DNA of 64,000 bases from Phoronis australis. Lineage: Eukaryota > Phoronida > Phoronidae. The stretch is taken from the NCBI GenBank assembly GCA_002633005.1, contig NMRA01000349.1, positions 368,684-432,683 of the forward strand, given 5' to 3'. Positions 52,972 to 64,000 of this stretch are shown here, one piece after another. A program made the translations under genes and the position numbers. The notes beneath the pieces were generated by a model. It saw nothing but the letters and a program-made list of their open reading frames with translations. It did not search any database and was not told where the DNA came from. Position 1 is the first letter of the stretch. Every line of letters begins with the position of its first letter.

Positions 52972-53852
52972 CATATACAAGTCATATATATATATATATA
53001 TATATAATACATGTTTGTATGCAGATGTGGAGTTATTATCTGAAACCTTGAAGTGGGCTAAATTTTTGAGACCTCTTCCGGGGTATATATATAATATATA
53101 GCCCACAAGTATAAATGTCCCATTACGTGAATGCAGTACATAGCCCGCAACTTTATATGTCTCATTAGATATATGCCCCAGTATCCCGGTTTTCCCTTGT
53201 TCTTACAATCCACCCAATATACAAGCCCGCAATTATATATCTGTCACTCCTCTAAAGACCACTGAAATAACGTGCATGCGTCCACAACAGCTTTTACCAC
53301 TTTCAAACTTAGAAGTGTATGATGCTTTTATCTGTTCATTATTCAACGTGAGCAGATGACACCTTCTGATGAAACAGTTGATAAAAATACGCTTCTACAA
53401 ATACATGGACACCACCGTGAATGACATTCTTACTTAATTCGCCAATAAAAACTCTCGGAAATGAAAACTTAATCATGTATTGATCTGGTACACAGTGAAC
53501 TATAAATACCCAAATTATCTTTAAAATCAAATGATGGGTACCAAAAATAGAGGATACATGTACATCCATAGGAACAATGCTTGTGATATACATGTACAAA
53601 CAGTTTCATCCTGTGCACCACATGGATCTTAGCAGGCTTCCAGTCACAATTTTAGAATTAGACCATCTTAGTAATAATTACAACTAAAATTGTAATTAAA
53701 GAAAAATTGACAGTTTTAGATTAAATCGTGTTTGCTTTTTTCATACAAAATATCTTATACAAAGTGATTACCATTCTCAATAACTGAAAGCAGTTATTTT
53801 TAAAGATGTGTAAATTGCAAAAACTGCAATGCCATTTGCCTGTATTGTCTAA
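51843..53852. other. Intergenic DNA with microsatellite and degenerate tandem repeat
   Basis: An (AT)n microsatellite with an ATAC head occupies about 52919-53007. A degenerate tandem repeat of about 50 bp with TAGCCCRCAA and TATATGTC strings lies at 53094-53260. Otherwise nothing is recognised, including no clear polyadenylation signal for UPF0489 B. Confidence 0.6.
52919..53007. repeat. (AT)n microsatellite
   Basis: Two long TA runs separated by a short mixed stretch, preceded by four ATAC units. Open frames across it are artefacts. Confidence 0.95.
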
Positions 53853-54160
53853 TTAACAAAACTCAGGTTCTGAAAGGCTGTGGTTGAAGTGATGATGGTG
53901 ATGATGAAGACCCCCAGGGAATGGAGGCGGCACTATATAGCTTATAGCACAAAAAACATAATTATGATATTCATTGTCACTCTCATTATCGAGGGCAGAT
54001 CCTGTTAACTTTGCTACGCCCTTATTAAATGTCCTGCCATCATCACTTTGTGCATCACAAACAGATCCCGATGACTCTTTTCCCACCCCCATGGAGACTC
54101 TCGTATTGTCATTATCACTTTCAGCATCATTGCATAGTTTGGGAAATTTTCCTTTATCCT
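53853..54160 (-). CDS. Possible terminal coding exon of an unknown minus-strand gene
   Basis: After a candidate acceptor (CTTCTAG) the minus strand stays open for about 100 codons to a stop at 53853. The peptide has two acidic Ser/Asp/Asn patches (ESDNDNTR and DNESDNEYHN), a short hydrophobic stretch (YVFCAISYIVPPPFPGG) and a His run before SLSEPEF. Composition looks protein-like, but I do not recognise a family and no upstream exon was found. Confidence 0.3.
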
Positions 54161-56270
54161 AGAAGTTTCCAGACTTCATACTTTTGATGACATTTATTCA
54201 GTGTATCACCTGGAAATGTAATTGAAGTTTTTAAACATACATTTTGCTATGACAAAGTTTGAAGATTGGGCAGGATGTTCTTTCCATAATAAATGCATTG
54301 TGAAAGCTGTCGTAAAACAGTTTTGTTACAACTGTCTAAGACTTAATTTTAGGGAATTACAGGCATTTTTTGTATATTTTATTAAACTTAGGCCGGACAG
54401 GTATCTACTTAGTTTCAAGATTTTTTACACTTTTCACAATTTTCTTAAAGCAGAACTTGAATCATTTGACACGTATCCTTGCACACATTGCAAAAGCTGT
54501 TATTCCTGTGAGGTATATATTTAGGTACGGACTCTTTCGTTATACTTTACGAGTACGTCTCGTTCATATGGTGAACTATTTGTCACCAGTGGAGTATGTA
54601 TTTAGCTATGAGGTTTGTACATTAGAGCAACCAATTTTTATTGTCACACTAAGGATTGGATCTAACATTGGAGCTTCGGACCATAGACACGGATCCTACA
54701 TTCTTACTAAAATATACTACAGCTTTAACACAAACAATAAATATGACATTAACAATTATAATAATAGCAATAATTTTGTGATTTCTTTGTAGTTCAAATC
54801 TGTTAGGTGTGTCCCCTTTAAGATTCCTGCAGGTCGATAGTACAAGGGGGAGTTAATCGGAAACACGTTTTAGGAGCAGTGACCTTTTAGGTTTCTGAAT
54901 TCAGGGGCGTTTTTCTTATTATTACTTTCTTTTTTATAGGTTTGTGGTCTGAAGACCGAAGGACTTTTATTCTAAAGAGTGTTAACTCAAAAAATGTGCT
55001 TTGTTTGTTTGTGAAAATTTGAATTCACTTATAAAGGACACTAAACCATGTTTTGATGATTTTAACCAATCCTACTCCTGTCACCTGCTCATGAATCATT
55101 GGCGTCAATCTTGAAAGAGCTGGAATTAACTAAAAACTCGTACCCCCTATCTCGCCTTTTGGTCCTTGGTGGGTGGTTTTTTCCCAAAGTTTCGTGTAAT
55201 TCTCTAAAGCGTAGGTTGCGCTTGGCTATTGAGCAGACTTTCAAGAGAGTTTCAAAATTTTCCGAACTTTTCAGAGTTATCGAGAGTTACAGGCCGTTAT
55301 TTTGTTCCAGAAAACTGGATAGTAAAGTCCATTTTGTATTTGTTGATAAGTCAAGACCGGGTTTGGCATCCTTTTGATTTTCTGAAGTGTCTTCGGTGGG
55401 AAGACCTACTGGTCTGATTGGTTCACAGAGCATTGCATTTAACAATAAACCTTATTAGCAGGCATGAAAAATTGTCAGGTAACTATATTGCCATGACCAC
55501 GAGAAAAATGCCGAAAGAGCCCTACATTTTCAAAACCAAGTCGTTATCATTTGCATTCATAATTCTTAATTGTGCTCAAATGTACTAAAACAGCAGTTTT
55601 GTATAAGCTCTGTTGTAATGTCATCACGAGTTTACCTGCGTATAAAGGCCCTATCAAAAATGTATAGTGTCGTCCAGCCCCCTTCGCAGCATTGTTTCTA
55701 CTTTCCTGCAATCTTGAAAATAGCTTATACAAACATTTTCACGAAAGACATCGCTCTTGTCGGTTAGCGGCAGATCATGACGAGGGTTGTTACAGCGACT
55801 AATGCGGACAAAATTTAAGGGACACTTCCCCACTGTGTTGTTTAAGAGACGTTCACAAATTTGCTCGTATCTTCTTTGATTGCACAGTGAATGAAGATCA
55901 GAGAAGAGCTTTTCCAGACACTTGAACAATACACAGATACTCACAACGCTTACTCAGAATTCAATAAAGTTCTTGATAAACTAAACCTTTTGGTTATTGG
56001 ATATAGAAAAGTTGATATCAGTAACAATGTGGCGTTATTCTAAAAAGTTGCTGAATTTCTGTTTCATGATTTGTTGCTTAAACTGACGGTGACTGCATGA
56101 ATGTACCTTACCTCCAAATTCACAAACACGTTATTTGTTCTCAAAATCTGTATAACAAGTAATCATCATTATCTTATTATGCATTCATATTAAAATTTAG
56201 TGTAACATTATTTTTGCATTTCTAATGGTAATATTGTACACATCGTTGAACTTCTTGTTGCATTTGAATA
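54161..56270. other. Intergenic DNA with a dispersed repeat
   Basis: The part 55025-55395 is an inverted relative of 34890-35500 (landmarks CATTGGCGTCAATCTTG, AAAGCGTAGGT, TCGAGAGTTAC). A 96-codon minus-strand frame at 55654-55944 has no recognisable family. Nothing else is supported. Confidence 0.5.
55025..55395 (+). repeat. Dispersed repeat, inverted relative of 34890-35500
   Basis: Shares an ordered series of strings with the reverse complement of 34890-35500 over about 370 bp, with one large insertion in the other copy. Confidence 0.7.
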
Positions 56271-56346
56271 TTTATCCCATATGCGTTAATTTATCCCATA
56301 CGCGTTAATTTATCCCATACGCGTTAATTTATCCCATACGCGTTAA
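56271..56346. repeat. 19-bp tandem repeat, four units
   Basis: TTTATCCCATACGCGTTAA repeated four times without gaps; the first unit has ATGCGT instead of ACGCGT. Each later unit contains ACGCGT. Confidence 0.95.
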
Positions 56347-56379
56347 ATAAGTCGATTGCAATACTGCCATGTGGTGTTG

Positions 56380-57118
56380 TTTTGCACCACCGGGACTACT
56401 TTAACTGTGTCCTCTAACATGGTGTCAGAATATAGACTGACACTGTTTTTTGTATTGTTTTGTTTTGTTGTTCTGTTTTACTGGCATGGCCCCTGAGTTA
56501 AGTACAGTGATGATGTAATTTGTTTACTGTGGAATAGTGTGGAACTTTCTAGAAGACTGAGGTCAGCACAATGATGATGTCATTTGTTTACTACAGTATA
56601 GTGTGGAACTTTCCAGAAGACTCTAGCGAGACAGTGATTAATGCAGTCAGGAATATTCTATAGACTGGCACATGTTTGTAGAATGATTGGGTAGATTCAG
56701 GAAAGTTCTAGAATGTGCTCGAATTGATGAAAAGTTCTAGAACAATGCATTAGGCTATAAATACACAAGCACGGGTTTGTGTTAGTAGGTTAATCAGAAG
56801 TTAAGCAGAAGAAAAGCAGTTAAGCAGTTAAAGAGTTGCTTTGAAGAGAATCAGCAGTTAACAGCGATAGTCAATAGAGAGCCAGCTATAGAGACAGCAA
56901 GTTAATGAATCAACGAGTGTAACAGTTGCTGCAAGTGTCTCAGAATTTCATCACAAGTCAGGGCTTCGCAGCACTGGCTGGAGCATAAAACAGACATTAC
57001 GTCGGTCGTTTTGTTGGAGTAGGCTTGTGAACGTACGGTCTAGATTAATAAAGGATTAACTCGAACTAGTCTTCAGTCTATCATCGCACCGAAAGCTATT
57101 AGCACCGGTCTGTAACAA
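56380..57118 (+). mobile_element. Probable solo LTR with heat-shock-element-like motifs
   Basis: The layout fits an LTR: two direct repeats of about 50-60 bp (56504-56564 and 56568-56625, shared AATAGTGTGGAACTTTC-like string), several TTCTAGAA-type palindromes (56546, 56706, 56736), a TATA box GGCTATAAATAC at about 56752, a leader rich in AGCAGTTAA, an AATAAA signal at about 57047, and a 3' end near CTGTAACA. No internal retroelement coding sequence or primer-binding site follows. The 5' end and target duplication are not fixed. The alternative is a host heat-shock-type promoter, but no ORF follows it. Confidence 0.45.
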
Positions 57119-57570
57119 CCTGCGTCTACCCACACACGGGGGAAAACGCGACATATGGAAAGTTCAAAACGTAGGTGAATGTCGACTCGATGTCGTTTCT
57201 GCTGGCTCGATCATCAAACTTTCCCAAAATAGTTTAAAGTAAATAAATTTGCATCAGTTTTAATAACACCCAACATTTAATTAGGTACCGAACATAACAT
57301 CTGTTACAAAACTTAATTTTATAACATTTCTGCCTCGGTTTTATTTGCTAAATAATACACAGTATCGTCTGCAACTGGAGCACCGACTTCTGTATCCTTG
57401 GTACAAAGCTGTATAGTCTTCATACAGCTAGCTGACTGGCTACGACTCTTGGTAACTACAGTGTTGAATATTGTAATTTTTTAATTATTTTCAGAAAACA
57501 TTACAAGTTCCATGCTCGAATATGATTGTTGTTTATCTCGTGTCAAGTAATAAATCGTTACCATACTGTT

Positions 57571-57800
57571 TCCAGGATTTTGAGTTAGGAGTTAGGGGGA
57601 GTCAGGGCACAGGAATAACCACAATTTCGCCATGAGGGTCTCGAATATTTGTGTTAGTGAACCTCGTTACTAAAAAAAAACGGTAAACAGGATTTGTTCA
57701 AGTCCTATGTATTGTGCATTCGCTCCCCCAAATGGTATCTAGAAGATTTTTAGGGGGGGGGGCATGTCCCCCTTTGCCTCTCCCCCTAAATCCGCCACTG
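57571..57800. mobile_element. hAT-like MITE, copy 2
   Basis: Starts TCCAGGATTTTGAGTTAGGA and ends CCCCCTAAATCCGCCACTG; the same family as 17126-17433, with internal deletions and substitutions. Confidence 0.75.
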
Positions 57801-58470
57801 GTTTCTTTTACAAGAGTAAACGTGTAACATAACGCGCAAGCACATGCATCTAGGGTGTAATCCGTAACGTGAACAGTCTGGGTGAAATATTTTGAAAAAT
57901 CTGCAAAAAATAAAAGAAACTTTTCATTCGGAGTGTATGGGATAAATACAAAACGTACCAAGTGTGGCGTAGGTGAAATAATATCTCACGAGACATTTTT
58001 CCGCGTATCCACCGAGACAAATCCATATGTAAGATTGTGTAGTCATCTTTGTGTATGGACGTATGTGTGCGTGTGCGTGCGTGTGTGATAAAATGCGCCT
58101 TCGTGGTGCATCACTGTTCAAACCATTTCCGGTACCAAAACTGGGGTAAAAATTAAAACCACTTCACGAACTTACGTTGCCACACGTCCCATTCACGTCT
58201 CTCTCGTCAACTTCACCCTTGAGCAGCTGAGTCGAGTGAACTTGGACTTCCGCTTAACCTCAAGTTCGCGTAAATTTCATGATTAAAGTAATCAGGTTAA
58301 AGTTTTTGCTCACTGTCTAGAATTAGAAACCCCACGATTAACTATCTTCCTAGTTTTCGCACCTTGTGTAACAAAATTGGAGGAATAGTGTGAACCAACT
58401 TGTTTGGGTAAATGGTCCTAAGATCGCCGAAAGTTGAACTCGCAATAATTGGATAAAATTTACATAGTTT
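57801..58470. other. Intergenic stretch, nothing recognised
   Basis: It contains a short GTGTGCGTG microsatellite-like run at about 58060-58088; no gene or element is supported. Confidence 0.5.
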
Positions 58471-58706
58471 TAGTAACGTAGAAAATATATCTGAAACTAA
58501 ATAAGGCGATCCAGATCCTCCCAAGGATACTATTGTTTCATGAAATGAAGAATATAAATCGGTAAATAAAACAACAAGAATGGATCAACTGAAATTTGAA
58601 ATTTTCGGATGTAACAACTTCCTTTATTTTTGTTGATAAAGGAAGTTGTTACATCCGAAAATTTCAAATTTCAGTTGATCCATTCTAGTTGTTTTATTTA
58701 CCGATT
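58471..58706. repeat. Fold-back copy of the dispersed repeat at 15408
   Basis: The first part (58471-58628) matches 15408-15571. The arms 58557-58627 and 58636-58706 are then reverse complements over 71 bp with one mismatch, separated by an 8-nt loop, forming a very stable hairpin. In the 15.4 kb copy only the first arm exists. Confidence 0.95.
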
Positions 58707-59043
58707 CATAGTTTTAGTAAAACGTGATGTCACTAATGACCTTCGACCATGGAGACTCTGGTAAGTCTTCTGTTGCCGGGTCGTTGATTCGGAACTCCTT
58801 GGCCGGTACTTCTAACCTGTTTACAAGGCTCATACTCTGACGTCACGGATAGCGTGTTCAGCCAATCTAGAGGATCTGTGCTGGGGACAAGGGTACTTTG
58901 AAAGCCTCAGACTCAAGTCAGAAAAACCGTGACACACGGTGTTTTGTAAGGCCTTGTGTGTAGATCTGAATCTCTACGCCACCCCCAGTTTGACTGCAGA
59001 GTATCCGAACAGACCTTCTAATTCTCATCACCACTGCACCAAT

Positions 59044-59160
59044 ATGAGTACGTACGAGACTTACAATGAAGTTTGCTCCAAATACGACATTGGACGACAA
59101 GCTGTTGGAACGGAACTGTACACCAGTTTTCTGTCAAGCCTCAAACAGCCATTGGATCGG
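59044..59160 (+). CDS. Methyltransferase exon 1
   Basis: 39 codons from ATG at 59044 to GATCGG before GTATGT. The ATG is the first in its frame; upstream the frame continues only with non-ATG starts. It encodes the N-terminal cap helix region (YETYNEVCSKYDIGRQAVG). Confidence 0.75.
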
Positions 59161-62100
59161 GTATGTTGAATGTGTATGCTAAGGAACTCCAACTCTGCGC
59201 TAGTGGAGGCGTTGTACTTCGTTACTATGGTTGTGCATAACCGAAATACGCGTTGTTGCGTCGGTACGTTGAAAACAGCAATGTTAGCCTCCAGGCAACT
59301 TCAGCGAACCCATGGCATCACTGAGTTGCGCGCGGATAACTAAGTTTCGCCTTCAAATACATGTGTATTTCAACTAAAATCATATTAGTACACTGGTCAG
59401 GGATAAACTTTTGTGTAGTGTGTTCTTTATATATACTCTGGTAACAATATCAATCTGTATGACCAGCATCTCTACGTGGCGGTTCATAAATATATTCACT
59501 TCACTTTACAAGTATCAAGGTCACCTCACAATAGATAGCAAAAGCGGTGACCTTAAAATAGATCACAACAGCGCGGTCACCTCACAACAGAACACAAAAG
59601 ACGGGTCGAACAGACGTCTCGACTTGTGCGCGGGAGTGACACAGTAGCGACGGAAGTCTCAGCCGCACACCATGGCACTCTCCGCAAACCAAGCAGCTCT
59701 CCGTGGCTCTCCGACATTTAGCGTCAATCCACGTCAAGACGACGATCGTGTGCCAATCGTCACACAACATTCCTCCCCGTTTAATTTCAAGGTTTCCCGC
59801 CCAAATTCAAAGAACAATCAAACCAAAGTCGGACTATTCTCAAGATGTACACCAATAGCCAATTGGCTCAAACATTAAACTGACTCAAATTTAAACTTTT
59901 TGTTCCAAGTTTTTCTTTCCATTTCTACAGGCTTAACGTACACGTCAGAACTGGAAACTGAAAAATACAAAAGCAAATTTAAGTTATGAGTTCGCTGACT
60001 CGCGTTCCTCTCCCAAAATTAAACAACGAATAATATATTGCTAACACTCCCGGAACTTGGTTGACTCATCCTTATTTGTATTCAAACAACTTTTTGAAAT
60101 TCCTCAAGGGTTATCTCTGCCAACTCCTCTAGATTCGAATTTCGAATTCTGGAACGGCCACATTCTCCAGCTCATTCACCGAAGTGTAGAGAGTGTGACG
60201 TACCTGACCGTCTGAGGGTGACTATACGGAAAATGAGTTTCCACCATGAGATTGGCCGGATTTGCACGAATTCTCTCCTCCGATCATGCTTGGATGACTG
60301 CCATAACTACAGCCTGTTACTGAGAAGTACGTGTTTGGAAATTGAGCTGACCACTTTAATTCTTACATCGATCGGAGCCGCCACGGGAACGCATGTAATT
60401 CAGGGTTTCAATAACCCGAACAAGATTTCTAGGGTTGTTCCAGGACGTTCCCTAGTATGAAATACCACTGGTCGTCCGCGACCAGCATTGGAAGTTCCCT
60501 TCCACCAAGGTATCCTTCAGCAATTGAACTTCAGCTGATAGTCACTCACTTCTGCCTACCCTACCTGGATATGGTCCCGCCCCTGCAGATCACTTACCAC
60601 CCTATCAGGATCCAGCAGAACTAACCCATCACGTCATCCCATAGTTCTGCATATGTCGTGGATTCACATGCATTGTTTAGAACCCGACTGCAAACTTTTG
60701 GGTCCGAGAGACGACTCACCAGTTCCCAGGGTTTTTTTTTGATCGCAATACACAGCAATACCTGGCCAGCAATGACTTTTAGAGAAGTCAAAACATCAGC
60801 AGACTTTGCCAATTCTATGTACTTGGAGAGTTTTCTCTTACTTGCTGTCTGCGTAGCGATTTGTCCATGGAAGTAAGCGTCACTTTTGGTTTGGTTTGTA
60901 CTATATTGGGACCTTAGTACTAAATCCTCTGTTGTCAGATCAAAATCTGAAATATTATTTTTACCTGCCCGGTCTTAAGTTCCATTTCCGTCAGGTCCAG
61001 CTCATGGTAACATGCGCGCCCCCAGCCTAAAATACTGGAGGCTCGGATTCCATATGCGGACCTTTTACTGAAACAAATCAACGGACTAAAAAAAAAACAC
61101 GGGGCCACTAGTTTCAGGCCTGCCAATCGTGCATCGGCACTGAATTTCTGTCACAGTGTGGACTTTTGTCTCGTTTACTCGGACTTTTTGTTTCATTGAG
61201 GCAGACCTTTTTTGCCCGGCCAATTCGCTACACTGGGGGGGAGGCTCGTTCGAGCTCCCGAGACCCCTGGGTGCGTCCATGCGGAGGACATCTCCATTCT
61301 CTCGTATGAGTCTGTGGGCGTGCACCAGTATTACCCCAGTCACGTGACTGGTTGTCTTGGTCCGGTTGCAAACCATGTCTTTGAACTGTAGGCCTACTAG
61401 GTCCGTACGCTGACCTTGACACTGCAGACGCTCGAGAATAACACGATGGGGCATCATCAACGAACTATTTAAGCTTCGCCAGGCCATGCACTCTGGCAGT
61501 CGGAGGTTGCACACTTTAAAGTGTATTAGCACCTATATTCGGAGGTCTTCACTCTCGGGGATTAGCCCGGTGTAATCTCGTACTCTACTCAGCAGGTCTT
61601 TTACCGAATTGCACCCGAGCATTTCTCCCCAGTTCTATAGAGCCCAGAGGCTAGATCGTTGTCTATGCTTGGTTCTGGCAGATACGTCACCCAACGCCGG
61701 CCTCAGGAAGACGGTGTTGTATGAAATGGTTGGTCAGGACCAACAACTTAGCGGTTGGAAAACTGGTCAGAACGTGACCGACTATAATCGGCTGATCTTG
61801 CCAGCAAATATGTCCATCAATTCCGACTATGGTCGGCTGGACTTATCCGTGATGTCCGCCGGTCACGACTATGCCTGTCTGACTTGCCAAGATCGACTAT
61901 GGTTGGGTGGACTCAAAGGTCACGGCTGCAGTGTTCGTCTATGGTCGGATTCCATTCCCTACGACACCTACTGCAAGTGACTGGTCAGCCACTCTGCGGT
62001 ATAACGACGGTTGCTCACGCCGATTATGGTCGGCCGAGGTTCTGGTACCGAAATGGGTCGGCTCCGACAATGGGCGGCCGCTCTTCGGGGTCGTGGCGCT

Positions 62101-63197
62101 AGCCATCGCCTGCTATGGCCCACTGGTCTTCTTGGCGAAGAGGTGTACTTGGGGCCTCTAGAAGACGACAACGGTGAGTTCCTAGACCCTTGTTGATAAG
62201 GACCCTTCTGGCACGTTTCCTACTACGACGACCCGTGGAACCGAGAGGCTGGCGCTGGTGAGGTCAGGGACAGGGTACCCAAAAGGTCTACCACCTTGTG
62301 AAGTGGTCCCAAAACGCCACTCACGTGTTGATATCCTTCCATTCTGCAATCAGTCTTAAGAACAGTTCAATATCCGTGTCAGTCCTATCCTGCATAGACA
62401 ATTTACTGGCTACACTTAAATTCGGGAAGCCTCTTCCTGTGCCAAATGGAAACAGGCAGGATTGTACCACTGTTTGCAGTCGTCATATTGCACCATGGTG
62501 GAACTGTCGTGAGGTTTGTGACAGATACAAAGAGCTGAAGTTCCGTGGACTTTAATTTTTCAGCTTCCAAAAGTTTGGGATCGTTTTGCAACCTTACGAT
62601 CCACTCGGGTAATTGACCGTTTTATATTTCTTCCCACTGAACGTCTAAATCGCACTTTAAACAATCGAACTGAAATTCTGGCAACTATAATGTTACTCTA
62701 ACCTGACATCAAAATGTAGGGTGCTCTACAGACCGGTAACAATATTACATCCCTACCTGGCTACCTGAATTGTCTACGTGGTGATTGATAAACAGAGAAT
62801 CCTACACTCGTCTCAGGTTAATGACATGGGCAAAACCTGATTAAAACTTCAAAAACATATTGCTATAGTGGGACACCTTGGGGGGCCGTCGATGTCTTTA
62901 ATTATGTAACTCGAGCAAATCCTTCCTCAATCATTTTTAGTGCAGTCCTTCGTTCAGTTGCCCGAAAGGGCAGCTGGCTATTTTGCGCGCGCCAGGAGAT
63001 ATGACGTTGGTGCACTTAACGAATTCTACATCAGATCATTGGATTACATTTGCAGATCCATGTTCTGGATGCCGGATGTGGAACGGGCAACTTTAGCGTA
63101 GAGTTACTACGGAAAGGCGTTGGCATGGTTACACTGTTCGACGCATCAGAGGGGATGCTTAAAGTTGCCAGACAAAAAGTGGCTAAGTTTGGGGAAG
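59044..63197 (+). CDS. Class I SAM-dependent methyltransferase (5' part, continues beyond window)
   Basis: Two exons, 59044-59160 and 63056-63197, join in phase 0 to give MSTYETYNEVCSKYDIGRQ..., then IHVLDAGCGTGNFSVELLRK and VTLFDASEGMLKVARQKVAK. VLDAGCGTGNFS is motif I (SAM-binding glycine loop) and the Asp of LFDAS is the motif II acidic residue contacting the ribose. The N-terminal YxxxxxxYDxxRxxVG pattern is typical of UbiE/Methyltransf_11-like proteins. It leaves in phase 1 at GTAAGT, so at least half the domain lies to the right of the window. The substrate cannot be inferred. Confidence 0.82.
59161..63055. other. 3.9 kb first intron of the methyltransferase gene
   Basis: It contains a short tandem repeat of about 29 bp (GGTCACCTCACAAYAGA type, three units, 59518-59605) and a cluster of palindromic CCGACTATGGTCGG-like motifs (61778-62060). 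Many short open frames are present but none has a family resemblance. GC content is higher than in the left half of the window. Confidence 0.6.
61778..62070. repeat. Cluster of CCGACTATGGTCGG-like palindromes
   Basis: Variants of the 14-bp palindrome occur at about 61779 (CCGACTATAATCGG), 61829 (CCGACTATGGTCGG), 61892 (TCGACTATGGTTGG), 61939 (TCTATGGTCGG), 62019 (CCGATTATGGTCGG) and 62064 (CCGACAATGGGCGG), several followed by CTGGAC. Spacing is irregular. Confidence 0.7.
63056..63197 (+). CDS. Methyltransferase exon 2: SAM-binding motif I
   Basis: The acceptor ACATTTGCAG is followed by 47 codons plus one base. It encodes VLDAGCGTGNFS (motif I) and LFDASEGML (motif II). The donor GTAAGT follows GAA G. 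Confidence 0.88.
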
Positions 63198-64000
63198 GTA
63201 AGTTCAGTAGCTGGGGCATTATTCCTTCATTATTAGAATGTAGCATATCGTTTGCTGTCCTTACATCAGGAATATACTTAGCCTTTCGTCCAGTCGCCAA
63301 TACGACTAAAACGGTGTTGGGCAACTACAAGATCACTGGTCGCGCCGGTAACCTTACATGGCGAACGATTCAGAGCACAGATGTAGAGTCCAAGTGAAAA
63401 ATATTTGTCTTCCGTGAGTTATTCCACAAATACTGGGCATCCCAGAATTTCGAAGTAGTGTTTTATACGGGATAGTAAATACTTAGTGTACAACTTTACA
63501 ACCACCGTCCGGCAAGATCCTATTCGGAAATTTTGATTTAAAGCCGCTTACCGCTACAAAAAGGGGTGCGTTCTACATATCAAAATTCTTGGGCGAATAG
63601 CGAGATCGCGCAAGTCCACGCAAAATCACGCAAGTGAAAGGTAGTCGATCAGTGTTTTGCGAATATGCTCGATGCCGTGCTTGTAAAATGAAGGCTATTG
63701 AATGGACGTTGCTATTGCAGTATTTACTGTTTTCTTTCTATTGCTTACAATTTTTCACCACCTTGTGCATGTTCCGTAAAAGAGAGAACTTCTTAATCAA
63801 TACGTGAACGCAAATAAGCAACGTCACACAAAACTTCGATAGATATCGCCCAGCATTGCAAGCAAATCACGTAACCACAGTAGTTTTACTGGCGAGACTT
63901 TTGCGTCCACGAAACTGAACCCCTGGTCTTAGCTTGCCGTTTGCTCAGATGCGTGAAGTAATAACTTGGCTAGAAAAGGACTGACACTTCGTTATTGCTT
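63198..64000. other. Start of methyltransferase intron 2
   Basis: No further exon of the methyltransferase was recognised before the window ends. Confidence 0.5.

Noticed and set aside
52749-53012. Open frame rich in Tyr and Ile
   Set aside because: Produced by the (AT)n microsatellite.
55654-55944. Minus-strand 96-codon frame, looks protein-like
   Set aside because: No ATG start, no clear splice sites and no recognised family; kept only as a remark.

Overview
This is eukaryotic nuclear DNA from an invertebrate animal. It is AT-rich, its genes are split by consensus GT-AG introns of 0.3 to 13 kb, it is full of mobile elements, and two of its gene families (an MTMR6/7/8-type myotubularin and UPF0489/C5orf22-like proteins) are animal-typical. 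A marine deuterostome such as a lancelet or acorn worm, or a lophotrochozoan, would fit, but the sequence alone does not settle the species. There are no operons, ribosome-binding sites or CRISPR arrays. A single N at 32272 marks an assembly join.

Layout. (1) 1-29287, + strand: a myotubularin-related lipid phosphatase, entering the window after its first exon(s). Twelve coding exons (1466-29287) spell 678 residues: second half of PH-GRAM, PTP domain with an intact CSDGWDR loop, an acidic linker and a FYVE-like zinc finger. Its introns carry several minisatellites and short mobile elements. (2) 29895-34600: a 2.4 kb tandem duplication meeting exactly at the N, probably two haplotypes placed side by side. 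(3) 36524-39982 (- strand) and 42051-51842 (+ strand): two head-to-head paralogues of the UPF0489 family, each rebuilt here from four exons with identical phases and identical lengths of exons 2 and 3. The first intron of the + paralogue contains a 5'-truncated LINE with a restriction-like endonuclease motif and a 22-bp target-site duplication, a 127-bp MITE, and a roughly 3.9 kb long-terminal-inverted-repeat transposon carrying a broken uncharacterised gene. (4) 51843-59043: gene-poor DNA with microsatellites, a probable solo LTR with heat-shock-element-like motifs, a hAT-like MITE and a near-perfect fold-back. (5) 59044-63197 and beyond: the 5' end of a class I SAM-dependent methyltransferase that runs off the right edge.

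The most unusual signal is inside the myotubularin gene. Splice junctions have been copied into arrays. An 81-bp unit (42 bp of intron end plus the first 39 bp of exon) is repeated 11 times up to the exon encoding the catalytic Cys loop. A 17-bp unit carrying a GTAGGT donor is repeated five times starting exactly at another exon's donor. The acceptor of that same exon has about four degraded copies upstream. The genes show no evident common pathway; they look like ordinary neighbours.
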